Shown one piece after another: positions 33,947 to 42,868 of a DNA stretch of 64,000 bases. Source of the stretch: Paeniglutamicibacter antarcticus (GTDB lineage: Bacteria; Actinomycetota; Actinomycetes; Actinomycetales; Micrococcaceae). The stretch lies in the NCBI RefSeq assembly GCF_900010755.1, contig NZ_CZJT01000111.1:1-64000 (forward strand), read 5' to 3'. The notes beneath the pieces are model-generated. The model had not been told where the DNA came from, did no database searches, and saw only the letters and a list, made by a program, of their open reading frames with translations. The translations under genes were made by a program, and so were the position numbers. Positions within the stretch are counted from its first letter, which is position 1, and every line of letters starts with the position of its first letter.

Positions 33947-35110
33947 TCAGTGGGTGGGGGAGCCGGGGGAGGGTTGTGGATAAGTTCCCTGCGATTCGGA
34001 ACCCGGCGTCGGAAGCTGGCCGAAGTGGAGCGTTACCAGCACCGCAGCATGGTCACTGCCCGGGATCCGCTGCGTGGTGTAGCCACAGGTGGATACGTCC
34101 GGGGAGGTGAGCACGTGGTCGATCACGATGCCCGGGGAAAGCATATGATCGCGCGGCCAGGTGGGCTGCAGGCGTGCCAAGCCAACGGTTGAGGCGTCGG
34201 CCAGCTGTGCGTCGGGATTTGCATTCAACAGGTCGCGGAATTCGCGGTGGTCGTAGGTGGCATTGAAGTCGCCTGCCAGGATGCGGGTGCCTCCTGTGGA
34301 ATTCACGTGGGCCAGCGCACCGATATCGTGCCGCCAGGAATCAACGGTATCGGGCAAGGGCGGGAACGTGTGGACGTTGGTGATCTCCACGCGACGGGTG
34401 CGGCCCTCGGCATCGGGCACTGTGAAAGCGGCGGTGGTGTTTTCAAAGGCCATGGGCTCCACCCCGGGCACTTCGCGGGTGGTCAGCGGGAATTGCGAGA
34501 AGGTGCCGGCCCCGGCGGCGCCGGCCTCTGGAACCTGAAGCGTGTGCGGCAAGAGTTCGTTGAGGCCGGCTGCCGTGAGTGCGGCTCCCAGCGTCGGGGT
34601 GAATTCCTGGATGGCCAGTAATTGCACGTTCTCACGCCTGATGGTTTCGACGATCATGTGCGCGTCGGCGCGGCCCAACCTGGCATTCAGGCTCATTATC
34701 CGGACACCTTGGCCACCGGCGTTCCGGGTGCCCGGGTTTTGCGAGCCGGAGTCCGCGATGTCCGGTTTCTGGCCCTGGCAGGCCGGAAAGCCGGCGGATA
34801 CGGCGGCGTCCGCGGACCGCGGGGCGAAGGGCGCCACCAGCAGGATCGCCAGGATGATGGCGGAGCCGGCAGCGAGCAATGCCGGGATCAGGCGTCGGGC
34901 CAGGGCAAATAGCAGCAGCGCGGCAAGCGCAGGGATGGTGAATAACGGGGTCAATGACAGCAACTGGACCCAGGGGGTGCCAACGCTGAAACCGGCAAGG
35001 CGCAGGATCAGCACCAGCAGCGTTGGAACCAACAAGATCCACCCGATTCCTGCGGCCCAGCTTCGTCGGCGGGGGATAGGCGGTGCGGGTTCGGCTGTCA
35101 CAGGGTGCAT
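33947..35110 (-). CDS. Endonuclease/exonuclease/phosphatase-fold membrane protein
   Basis: A 387-residue protein. Three N-terminal membrane helices (about residues 20-95) precede an extracytoplasmic EEP domain: RIMSLNARLGRAD opens the fold, IQEF supplies the metal-binding Glu, ILAGDFNATYDHREFRDLL the Asp/Asn pair, IDHVLTS the DH motif and GSDHAAVLVTL the catalytic His. This layout is common in actinobacteria; the substrate may be nucleic acid or a phosphodiester. It is transcribed leftward, just ahead of the HNH gene and divergent from ileS. Confidence 0.88.
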   Translation of the reverse strand: MHPVTAEPAPPIPRRRSWAAGIGWILLVPTLLVLILRLAGFSVGTPWVQLLSLTPLFTIPALAALLLFALARRLIPALLAAGSAIILAILLVAPFAPRSADAAVSAGFPACQGQKPDIADSGSQNPGTRNAGGQGVRIMSLNARLGRADAHMIVETIRRENVQLLAIQEFTPTLGAALTAAGLNELLPHTLQVPEAGAAGAGTFSQFPLTTREVPGVEPMAFENTTAAFTVPDAEGRTRRVEITNVHTFPPLPDTVDSWRHDIGALAHVNSTGGTRILAGDFNATYDHREFRDLLNANPDAQLADASTVGLARLQPTWPRDHMLSPGIVIDHVLTSPDVSTCGYTTQRIPGSDHAAVLVTLHFGQLPTPGSESQGTYPQPSPGSPTH

Positions 35111-35183
35111 CGACCAAGGATAGCTGTGCCCGGTGGGTGCAGCCGTCGATGGTGTGCGTGGTGCGTCGGCGGTGTGTACGCGC

Positions 35184-35189
35184 TAGACT
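35184..35189 (+). promoter_or_regulatory. -10 box TAGACT for the ileS T-box leader
   Basis: TAGACT lies about 26 bases before the specifier hairpin, placing the transcript start near 35196. The -35 region is not convincing. Confidence 0.45.
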
Positions 35190-35195
35190 AGAGGG

Positions 35196-35415
35196 CATAC
35201 GACGTCGACCCGGCCATCACCGGTGAGTCCTCGGAAGAACGGGAATCCCATCGAACAGGTGGGTGAACCCAGTAGAACCGAGCGGGTAAGCCCGTCACAG
35301 CAGTTAATGAGCGGCCGGATCCGGCCCCGGGGGTAACCCGGGCGGAGCATGGCAAGCGGGGTGGTACCGCGAGGTGGAGTGACCAATTGCTCCAGATTCG
35401 TCCCTGTGTTGGAGA
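35196..35415 (+). promoter_or_regulatory. T-box riboswitch controlling ileS (ultrashort stem I, probably translational)
   Basis: The leader carries the T-box signature GCGGGGTGGTACCGCG at 35356-35371, with TGGT (35362-35365) to pair with the tRNA 3' end. A very short stem I formed by CCGG/CCGG carries the specifier ATC (35216-35218, Ile). GAGTCCTCGGAAGAAC and a stem III (GGCCGGATCCGGCC) lie between. Downstream, GGAG/CTCC elements could form alternative structures. No U-tract terminator is seen, so control of translation by uncharged tRNA-Ile is inferred, as described for actinobacterial ileS leaders. Confidence 0.9.
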
Positions 35416-35458
35416 ACGCCTAAGCGCACTAGCGCTACCGATCCCAGGACTGCCGCAG

Positions 35459-38400
35459 ATGACCAGCTACCCCAAGGCCTCGACCGACCCGCATGGCACC
35501 ACGCCATCCTCTCCCCGTTTCCCGGAGATCGAGGAGCGGGTCCTTTCCTACTGGAAGAACGACGAAACCTTCCAGGCCTCCATTGACGCCCGCGATGCAG
35601 GGATCGACGGCGCCAACGAGTTCGTCTTCTACGACGGCCCTCCCTTCGCCAACGGCCTGCCGCACTACGGCCACCTGCTCACCGGCTACGTCAAGGACCT
35701 GGTGGCCCGCTACCAGACCCAGCGTGGCTCGCGGGTGGAGCGTCGATTCGGCTGGGACACCCACGGGCTGCCTGCCGAGCTCGAGGCCATGAAGCAGCTG
35801 GGCATGACCGACAAGGTGCAGATCGAGTCGATGGGCATCGACAAGTTCAACGACGCCTGCCGCACCTCGGTGATGAAGTATGCCGACGAGTGGCAGACCT
35901 ATGTCACCCGCCAAGCACGCTGGGTCGACTTCGAGAACGACTACAAGACGCTGAACGTCGAGTACATGGAATCGGTCATCTGGGCGTTCAAGCAGCTGAG
36001 CGACAAGGGCCTGACCTACCAGGGCTTCCGCGTGCTTCCATACTGCTGGAAGGACGAGACCCCGCTGTCCAACCACGAGCTTCGCATGGACGATGACGTG
36101 TACAAGGACCGCCAGGACCAGACCGTCACCGTCTCCTTCCCGCTGCTGGCCGGCGAGTCTGAAATCTCCAAGAAGCTCGAGGGCGTGCAGGCACTGGCCT
36201 GGACCACCACCCCGTGGACGCTGCCGACCAACATGGCCCTGGCCGTGGGCCCCGAGGTTGTTTACGCGGTGCTGCCCGCCGGGGAAAACGGCGTGAAGGC
36301 CTCGAACGCGAGCGGTGAGTTCATGCTCGCCGAGGACCTGGTCGGCGCCTACGCCAAGGACCTGGGCTATGCCGATGCCGCGGCCGCCCAGGAAGCCATC
36401 ACCGCCCGCTACACCGGCACCGAGCTGGCCGGCCTCAAGTACGCTCCGCTGTGGGACACCTTCACCGACGTGGAAACCTACAACACCGCGCACGCCTTCC
36501 AGCTGCTGCTCGCGGACTACGTGACCACCACCGACGGCACCGGCATCGTCCACCAGGCACCGGCCTACGGCGAGGAGGACCAGAAGGTTTGCGAATCCGC
36601 AGGCATCCCGGTGATCCTCTCCATCGACGAGGGCGCCAAGTTCCTGCCGCTGTTCAAGGGCGGGGCGCTGGCGGAAATCGTCGGTGTGCAGGTGTTCGAG
36701 GCCAACAAGGCCATCACCAACCTGCTGAAGAACGACGCGCGCCTGATCAAGCAGGCCTCCTTTGTGCACTCCTACCCGCACTGCTGGCGCTGCCGCACGC
36801 CGCTGATCTACCGTGCGATCTCCTCCTGGTACGTCGAGGTCACCAAGATCAAGGACCGCATGCTGGAGCTGAACCAGCAGATCAACTGGATCCCGGAGAA
36901 CGTGAAGGACGGCCAGTTCGGCAAGTGGCTGGCCAACGCCCGCGACTGGTCAATTTCACGCAACCGCTACTGGGGTTCCCCGATCCCGGTGTGGGAATGC
37001 GATGGCGCCGAATGCACGCACCGCGAGGTCTACGGTTCGCTGGATGAAATCCAGGCCGGCTTCGGCCGGCTGCCGCGGAACAACGAGGGCGTCCCCGATT
37101 TGCACCGCCCGTTCATCGACGAGCTCACCAAGGCCCACGAGGGCTGCGCTGATGCCGGCACCATGTACCGCGTGGAGGACGTGCTTGACGTGTGGTTCGA
37201 CTCCGGGTCGATGCCCTACGCCCAGGCGCACTACCCGTTCGAGAACAAGGACTGGTTCGACACCCACCACCCGGCGGACTTCATCGTCGAATACATCGGC
37301 CAGACCCGTGGCTGGTTCTACACCATGCACATCCTCTCCACCGCGCTCTTTGACCGCCCCGCGTACAAGAACGTGATCAGCCACGGTATCGTGCTTGGCT
37401 CCGACGGGCAGAAAATGTCCAAGTCCCTGCAGAACTACCCGGATGTCAACGAGGTCCTTGACCGCGACGGCTCCGATGCCATGCGCTGGTTCCTGATGGC
37501 CTCCCCGATCCTGCGCGGCGGCAACCTGGTGGTCACCGAACAGGGCATCCGCGAGGGCGTGCGCCAGGTCTTGTTGCCGATGTGGAACGTCTGGCACTTC
37601 TTCTGCCTGTACACCAATGCAGCTAACAACGGCGCCGGCTACCAGGCCAAGCTGTCCTACACCTCTGCGGACCCGCTGGATGCGTACATGCTCGCAGCCA
37701 CCGGCGACCTGGTCCGTGAGACCACCGCGAAGTTCGACGCCTATGACATCTCCGAGGCCGCCGAAACCATCCGCCAGTACATGGACACGCTGACCAACTG
37801 GTACGTGCGCCGTTCCCGCCAGCGCTTCTTCGACGAGGACACGCAGGCCTTTGACACCCTGTACACCTGCCTGGAGACCCTGACCCGGGTCTCGGCCTCG
37901 CTGCTGCCGCTGGCCAGCGAGGAAATCTGGCGCGGGCTCACCGGCGGACGTTCGGTGCACCTGGCCGAATGGCCGGATGCCGAGCTGTTTGAACGCAATG
38001 CGGAGTTGGTCCAGGCCATGGAAGCCACCCGCCGGATCTGCTCGGTTGGTTCCTCGCTGCGCAAGGCGGCCAACCTGCGCGTGCGCCTGCCGCTGGCCGG
38101 CATGACCGTCGCCGCCCCCCAGGCTGAGTCGCTGGCCGGCACCTTCACCACCATCATTGCCGATGAGCTGAACCTGCGTTCGGTGACCCTGCTTGATGCA
38201 GCACAGGCCAACGCGTCCGAGTACGGGATCAGCCAGCAGCTGGTTGTCAACGCCCGTGCCGCGGGTCCGCGCCTGGGCAAGAACGTGCAGGCTGCCATCA
38301 AGGGCGCCAAGTCCGGTGACTGGTCGGTGTCCGATGCCGGCGTGGTCACCGCAGGTTCCCTGGAGCTCGAACCCCACGAGTACACCCTGGAAACCGTGGT

Positions 38401-38764
38401 TGCGGCCACCGAGGGCGAGGATTCGATCGCCGCGGCCGTGCTGCCCGGCGGCGGCTTCCTGGTGCTTGACACCGAGGTCACCGATGAGCTCGCCGCCGAG
38501 GGCACGGCACGCGACATGATCCGCGCCATCCAGTCCGCCCGCAAGGACGCGGACCTGGCCGTCTCGGATCGCATCCGCACCGTCATCCACGCCAACGCGG
38601 AAACCATTGCCGCGCTGGAAGCCAACGCGGCACTGATCAAGGGGGAGACGCTGACCCTCGGGCTGGTGCTGACCCTCGACCCGGAGGCCAGGGACCCTCG
38701 CGTGAGCGTGGAGACCGTCGCCACCGCCCAGGACATCCACGAGGCATCGGAGCCACACGCATGA
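35459..38764 (+). CDS. ileS: Isoleucyl-tRNA synthetase
   Basis: An 1101-residue class I synthetase of the long eukaryotic-like type common in actinobacteria. HIGH-type motif HYGH at about residues 69-72 ([13 protein letters not shown]), editing domain with WTTTPWTLP, and KMSKS at 652-656. The C-terminal region is extended. It charges tRNA-Ile and edits Val. The start ATG 35459 has AGGA nine bases upstream; the frame is open further up but that part belongs to the T-box leader. It heads the operon ileS-folC-DUF4233-(ndk). Confidence 0.96.
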   Translation: MTSYPKASTDPHGTTPSSPRFPEIEERVLSYWKNDETFQASIDARDAGIDGANEFVFYDGPPFANGLPHYGHLLTGYVKDLVARYQTQRGSRVERRFGWDTHGLPAELEAMKQLGMTDKVQIESMGIDKFNDACRTSVMKYADEWQTYVTRQARWVDFENDYKTLNVEYMESVIWAFKQLSDKGLTYQGFRVLPYCWKDETPLSNHELRMDDDVYKDRQDQTVTVSFPLLAGESEISKKLEGVQALAWTTTPWTLPTNMALAVGPEVVYAVLPAGENGVKASNASGEFMLAEDLVGAYAKDLGYADAAAAQEAITARYTGTELAGLKYAPLWDTFTDVETYNTAHAFQLLLADYVTTTDGTGIVHQAPAYGEEDQKVCESAGIPVILSIDEGAKFLPLFKGGALAEIVGVQVFEANKAITNLLKNDARLIKQASFVHSYPHCWRCRTPLIYRAISSWYVEVTKIKDRMLELNQQINWIPENVKDGQFGKWLANARDWSISRNRYWGSPIPVWECDGAECTHREVYGSLDEIQAGFGRLPRNNEGVPDLHRPFIDELTKAHEGCADAGTMYRVEDVLDVWFDSGSMPYAQAHYPFENKDWFDTHHPADFIVEYIGQTRGWFYTMHILSTALFDRPAYKNVISHGIVLGSDGQKMSKSLQNYPDVNEVLDRDGSDAMRWFLMASPILRGGNLVVTEQGIREGVRQVLLPMWNVWHFFCLYTNAANNGAGYQAKLSYTSADPLDAYMLAATGDLVRETTAKFDAYDISEAAETIRQYMDTLTNWYVRRSRQRFFDEDTQAFDTLYTCLETLTRVSASLLPLASEEIWRGLTGGRSVHLAEWPDAELFERNAELVQAMEATRRICSVGSSLRKAANLRVRLPLAGMTVAAPQAESLAGTFTTIIADELNLRSVTLLDAAQANASEYGISQQLVVNARAAGPRLGKNVQAAIKGAKSGDWSVSDAGVVTAGSLELEPHEYTLETVVAATEGEDSIAAAVLPGGGFLVLDTEVTDELAAEGTARDMIRAIQSARKDADLAVSDRIRTVIHANAETIAALEANAALIKGETLTLGLVLTLDPEARDPRVSVETVATAQDIHEASEPHA

Positions 38765-40134
38765 GCACCTTCGGAAAATACACGCTAGAGGGTGTGTACG
38801 CCGAGCTGTTGGCGCGCGCACCTGAAAACAAGATCGAACCGCGCATGGAGCCGATGCGCCGCGCCATGGAGATCCTTGGGGAGCCCAACAAGGCGTTCCC
38901 GATCATCCACGTGACCGGCACCAACGGCAAGACCAGCACCGCACGGATGATCGAATCGCTGCTGCGCGCGCACGATGTGCGCACCGGCCGTTACTCCTCC
39001 CCGCACCTGGTCTCGGTCACCGAACGCATCGCCATCGACGGCGATTCGGTGGACGATGAGACCTTCGTGCGCATCTGGCACGAGATCGCCCCGTACCTGC
39101 AGATCGTCGATGAAGAGCTGGCTGCGGCGGGCGAAAACAAGATGACCTACTTCGAGGCCATCACCGTCCTGGGCTTCGCGATCTTCGCCGACGCGCCGGT
39201 GGATGTTGCCATCATCGAGGTGGGCCTGGGCGGGATCACCGACGCCACCAACGTGGGCGACGGCCAGGTCTCGGTTCTCACCCCGATCTCGCTGGACCAC
39301 ACGGAGCTACTGGGCGACACCACCGAGTTGATCGCGCAGGAGAAGGCCGGCATCATCAAGCCCGGCGGTTTCCTGGTCTCCGCGGCGCAGCCTGCCGATG
39401 CCGCGCAGGTGCTCCTGGAGCGCGCCCGCGAGCTTGAGGTTCCCTACCGTTTTGAGGGCGTCGAATTCGGCGTCGAAAACCGCACGGTCGCCGTCGGCGG
39501 CCAGCAGCTTGACCTGCAGGGGCTGGCCGGGCGCTACCCGGGCATCCTGCTGCCGCTGCACGGCGAACACCAGGCACAGAACGCGGCTGTCGCCTTGGCC
39601 GCCGTCGAGGCGTTCATCGGGGGAGGCGAAACCGAGCTGAACCACGACCTGGTCATGGAGGGCTTCGGCGCCGCCACCAGCCCCGGCCGCCTGGAAGTGA
39701 TCCGCACCGCCCCCAGCGTGCTGATCGACGCGGGCCACAACCCCGACGGCATTCGCGCCTCGGCCAACGCCATCAAGGAGTCCTTCGGGTTCTCCAAGCT
39801 GGTGCTGGTGGTGGGCATCCTCGCCGAAAAGGACGCCCCGGCCATGCTGGCGGAGCTGCGCGAGGCCTACATCGACCTGGTCGAGGACATCTGCATCACC
39901 CAGTCAAACTCCCCGCGCGCCATCCCCGCCGGCGAGCTTGCCGGCATGGCACTGGAGGCAGGCTTCCGCGAGGAGGACCTGTTTGTCACCGAGCGCCTCG
40001 ATGACGCCCTGGAGTGGGCTGTCGGCCGCGCGGAAGCCAGCGAAGACTTCGGTGGCGGCGTGCTGGTCACCGGTTCCATCACCCTGATCGGGGAAACCCG
40101 CATGCTGCTCGGAGGACCGCGAGACCATGGCTAA
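38761..40134 (+). CDS. folC: Folylpolyglutamate synthase/dihydrofolate synthase
   Basis: A 457-residue Mur-ligase-family enzyme. P-loop [14 protein letters not shown] lies near residue 52, the conserved [12 protein letters not shown] near residue 80, [11 protein letters not shown] near residue 160 and DAGHNPDGI near residue 323. It adds glutamate to dihydropteroate and folates, retaining them in the cell. Its ATG overlaps the ileS stop by four bases (ATGA), so the two are translationally coupled and folC may share the Ile-responsive T-box control. Confidence 0.95.
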   Translation: MSTFGKYTLEGVYAELLARAPENKIEPRMEPMRRAMEILGEPNKAFPIIHVTGTNGKTSTARMIESLLRAHDVRTGRYSSPHLVSVTERIAIDGDSVDDETFVRIWHEIAPYLQIVDEELAAAGENKMTYFEAITVLGFAIFADAPVDVAIIEVGLGGITDATNVGDGQVSVLTPISLDHTELLGDTTELIAQEKAGIIKPGGFLVSAAQPADAAQVLLERARELEVPYRFEGVEFGVENRTVAVGGQQLDLQGLAGRYPGILLPLHGEHQAQNAAVALAAVEAFIGGGETELNHDLVMEGFGAATSPGRLEVIRTAPSVLIDAGHNPDGIRASANAIKESFGFSKLVLVVGILAEKDAPAMLAELREAYIDLVEDICITQSNSPRAIPAGELAGMALEAGFREEDLFVTERLDDALEWAVGRAEASEDFGGGVLVTGSITLIGETRMLLGGPRDHG

Positions 40135-40570
40135 ATTGACCAAGGCGCAGCGTGAATGGCGCCCGGGCCAGCCCAAAAAGGCACGTTCCACCCGTGTGAT
40201 GTTTGCCTCAACCGTGCTCACGCTCGAGGCGTTCCTGGCGATCTTCGTTTCCCTCACCTTCTTCGGGCTAAGCCGGGGGAAGATCTCCCCGGTGCTGGTG
40301 CTCGGTGCCGGCGCGGTGCTCGCATTCATCTGCATCATGACCTGTGCGCTGCTGAAAAAACCGCTGGGATACGCCATCGGATGGGCGCTTCAGGTCATCT
40401 TCTTCCTGACCGGATTCCTGATGCCGGAGATGTTCTTCATCGGCGCAGCGTTTGCCGGCACCTGGTGGTATGCGGTGTCCAAGGGCCATTCGATGGACCT
40501 GGAGAGCGCCCGCCGGGCCAGGGAACAGGCGGCCTGGGAAGCGGCACACCCGGAGCCCGAAGCGTCCTAG
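40127..40570 (+). CDS. DUF4233 membrane protein
   Basis: A 147-residue protein with four predicted membrane helices (STVLTLEAFLAIFVSLTFFG, VLVLGAGAVLAFICIMTCAL, GYAIGWALQVIFFLTGFLM and a short fourth) and charged ends. The family is found mostly next to folC in actinobacteria and has no known function. It overlaps folC by eight bases. Confidence 0.85.
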   Translation: MAKLTKAQREWRPGQPKKARSTRVMFASTVLTLEAFLAIFVSLTFFGLSRGKISPVLVLGAGAVLAFICIMTCALLKKPLGYAIGWALQVIFFLTGFLMPEMFFIGAAFAGTWWYAVSKGHSMDLESARRAREQAAWEAAHPEPEAS

Positions 40571-40646
40571 CCGGGATCCGGACGCCTCCAAACCGTAGAA
40601 TCAATACCAAACGCACATTTCCCCAACACGTGACAGGAGCAGTTTC

Positions 40647-41063
40647 ATGACCATTGAACGCACCCTCATCCTGGTCAAGCCGGACGGCGTCAAGCGCCAG
40701 CTGACCGGACAGATCATCGCCCGCATCGAAGCCAAGGGCTACGCGATCGCCGAGCTGAAGCAGGTTTCCGCAACCCGCGAACTGCTCGAGGCGCACTACG
40801 AGGAGCACGTGGGCAAGCCGTTCTACGAGCCGCTCGTCGAATTCATGCTCTCGGGCCCGGTCGTGGCCATCGTGGCCGAAGGCCACAACGTCATCACCGG
40901 TTTCCGCTCGCTGGCCGGCACCACCGACCCGACCACCGCAGCCCCGGGCACCATCCGCGGCGACCTGGGCCGCGACTGGGGCCTGAAGGTCCAGCAGAAC
41001 CTGGTCCACGGCTCGGACTCGATCGAGTCCTCGGCACGCGAAATCGGCATCTGGTTCGCCTAA
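40647..41063 (+). CDS. ndk: Nucleoside diphosphate kinase
   Basis: A 138-residue NDK. ERTLILVKPDGVKRQLTGQII opens the fold, and the active-site region reads NLVHGSDSIESSAREIGIWF with catalytic His near residue 117. RSLAGTTDP is the nucleotide-binding loop. It transfers the gamma-phosphate from ATP to other NDPs. ACAGGAG precedes ATG 40647. A TAGAAT box about 40 bases upstream may give it a private promoter after the folC operon. Confidence 0.96.
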   Translation: MTIERTLILVKPDGVKRQLTGQIIARIEAKGYAIAELKQVSATRELLEAHYEEHVGKPFYEPLVEFMLSGPVVAIVAEGHNVITGFRSLAGTTDPTTAAPGTIRGDLGRDWGLKVQQNLVHGSDSIESSAREIGIWFA

Positions 41064-41117
41064 GGCCTAGCTTCCTAAGGCCTAGTTGCCTGAGCCCGGT
41101 GGTTTCCGGGTGAATGG

Positions 41118-41165
41118 GTCCGGCCCGGCATTCCCTCTCAGGGGGATGCCGGTCCGGACTTTTTT
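41118..41165 (+). terminator. Rho-independent terminator after ndk
   Basis: A long GC-rich hairpin (arms 41118-41135 and 41142-41159 with a minor mismatch) is followed by T6 at 41160-41165. It ends the ileS-folC-ndk transcription unit and faces the convergent DUF2809 gene. Confidence 0.85.
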
Positions 41166-41204
41166 GCGTGCTGAAGGAACTGCGATGGCGGAACCCGCGG
41201 GGGA

Positions 41205-41639
41205 TTAGCCCGTGTGTGCCTCGTGGTTCGGGTCGTTGCTCGTGCGCCGGGACCGGATTGATCCGAAGAGTGCATCGGCACCCGTCGCCAGCGCCGTGCC
41301 GATCACGTAGGCCAGCAGGTCCAGCGGGGCAAAGGTGCTCCCCAGCACCAGCCGGATGGGCGGGAATGCAGCTGCAAGGTCCGCCGGGATCGTGGTGATC
41401 TGCAGCAGCTCGACGGCAATACAGAAGGCCAGGGCGATGGCCGCGTTGGACAGGTAACCGGCGCGCGGGCGCACGAAGACCAGCAGCACGTAGATCAGGA
41501 CCGCGTAGAGCACCCCGCCGGAGAGATCGGCAACCAGACCGGCGCCCAGGAACCTGGCGGCCAATCCCAGCCCGATCACCGGCACCACCAGCAGCCCGGC
41601 ACGTAGCCGTCTGGTAGTGGATAAGCGATTCGCCACCAT
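41205..41639 (-). CDS. DUF2809 family membrane protein
   Basis: A 144-residue protein with four to five membrane helices (AGLLVVPVIGLGLAARFLG, VLYAVLIYVLLVFV, AAIALAFCIAVELLQ, LDLLAYVIGTALATG). The VELLQ helix and the following FAPLDLLAYVIG match DUF2809, a VanZ-like group. Function is unknown. The start ATG 41639 is chosen because the upstream extension overlaps the VKOR gene end. It probably shares a transcript with the VKOR gene, 34 bases upstream. Confidence 0.8.
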   Translation of the reverse strand: MVANRLSTTRRLRAGLLVVPVIGLGLAARFLGAGLVADLSGGVLYAVLIYVLLVFVRPRAGYLSNAAIALAFCIAVELLQITTIPADLAAAFPPIRLVLGSTFAPLDLLAYVIGTALATGADALFGSIRSRRTSNDPNHEAHTG

Positions 41640-41673
41640 GGAGTCAGGGTCTGGGTGTTTGGCAGTTGGGGGC

Positions 41674-42309
41674 CTATCCACCGAGGAATGCCTGCGGGAA
41701 GCGGAGGAATATCGAGGCTGCGGTGAGCACCAGCAGCACAATCGTGATCACCCAGGTCCACTCGGCGAAGAAGCGCTTGATGCCGGCGGAGGCCGGGATG
41801 ACGCCGTGGGCGATGTTCCTGGCGGTGGTGAACATGAACATCGGGATCATCATCGCCCACACCACCATGCAGTAGAGGCACAGCGCGTTGATCTCATACA
41901 GGGCTTGTGACCAGAGCCAGATGATGAAGACCATCGCCAGCGTGACACCCGCCTGCAGGCCCAGCCAGTACCAACGCGCGAACCGCGCCCCGGCCAGCAG
42001 CGCCATGCCGATGGTGATGACGATGCCGAACCCCACGATGCCCAGGAACGGGTTGGGGAAGCCCAGCAACGCTGCCTGCTGCGATTTCATGATGGTGCCG
42101 CAGGAAACCCACGGGTTGAAGTCACAGCTGGTGACGTAGTCGGGGTTCTTGTAGAGCGCCAGGCGTTCGAGGACCAGGATGCCGGAGGCGATCCAGGCGA
42201 TCGCGCCGCTGAGCACCAGGAATATTCCGAAGGGCACCGCCCTGCGTAACGCCGGCAGTTCAGCCTCGTTGACGGTGATCGAGTCGGCGTCGGCTCGGGA
42301 CGTGCTCAT
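41674..42309 (-). CDS. Vitamin K epoxide reductase family protein (VKOR homologue)
   Basis: A 211-residue integral membrane protein with about five helices. The first periplasmic loop has the Cys pair in YVTSCDFNPWVSCGTIM, and the CxxC active site is in NALCLYCMVVWAMM. Bacterial VKOR reoxidises a DsbA-like partner using quinone, forming disulfides in exported proteins. No fused thioredoxin domain is present. Start ATG 42309 is fixed by AAGGGAG six bases upstream. A separate extracytoplasmic DsbA partner is not visible here; the DsbA-fold protein at 21017 has no signal peptide. Confidence 0.93.
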   Translation of the reverse strand: MSTSRADADSITVNEAELPALRRAVPFGIFLVLSGAIAWIASGILVLERLALYKNPDYVTSCDFNPWVSCGTIMKSQQAALLGFPNPFLGIVGFGIVITIGMALLAGARFARWYWLGLQAGVTLAMVFIIWLWSQALYEINALCLYCMVVWAMMIPMFMFTTARNIAHGVIPASAGIKRFFAEWTWVITIVLLVLTAASIFLRFPQAFLGG

Positions 42310-42868
42310 CAATGGCTCCCTTGGGTTTCCTGGGGGTATGGCGTGTCCGGTGCAGGTGCGCCGGTTCTTGAAGTCTAATGCTCGCGGCGGGCGCACTCGA
42401 CTGGCGGCGCACTGTACGGCGCATGTCAAAGCGGATTCACAAGATCCGGCGCGTGGGCGAAGCGCCCGGTGTGCGCGACATGCCCAAAACGCCTCATGAG
42501 GCAGATGGGTCCCCAGGAGTTCCACTGTATGAGACAATTGCAGTGGTTGTTCGCGGATCCACAGTCTGCTTTCAGCCCAACGACAGGCTTTCAAGCCCGA
42601 TTGCGATGCATCTGCTGTCAAGAGACCGCCTATACGAAGGTCTTCAGCGAATACCGCAATGTGGTCGCCGCAACATAAAGCGGCTTGTTTGGAAAAGCGC
42701 CGTTGGTTTTGCCGGATGCCGCGCCCCACCATGGTTGGCGCACCTTGCAAGACTCGAAAACGACTTCCGCTAGGACACGTGGCCACACCGGCCCGGTTAC
42801 TGCGAACTAACTAAGGCTCGACGAGCTATCTGTGGGAGCAGTCGGTCCATGAGGAGCACTCTTTTAAC
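42310..42868. other. Long region between VKOR and rne, possible rne 5' leader
   Basis: These 559 bases between divergent genes contain open frames on the + strand but none with recognisable domains, good ribosome sites or typical third-position bias. GAGGAG at 42850 is the rne ribosome-binding site. The length leaves room for a long rne leader; RNase E mRNAs in other bacteria are autoregulated through such leaders, but no defined structure is claimed here. Confidence 0.4.

Noticed and set aside
35435-36781. Long antisense open frame inside ileS, 448 codons, and a second one at 36956-38821
   Set aside because: They are mirror frames of a high-GC gene with strong third-position bias. Their translations show repetitive His/Gln/Val/Gly composition with no domains, and ileS is fully accounted for on the + strand.
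42378-42773. 131-codon + strand frame between VKOR and rne
   Set aside because: No ribosome site, no recognisable domain and no coding-type third-position bias. It is better described as untranslated spacer.
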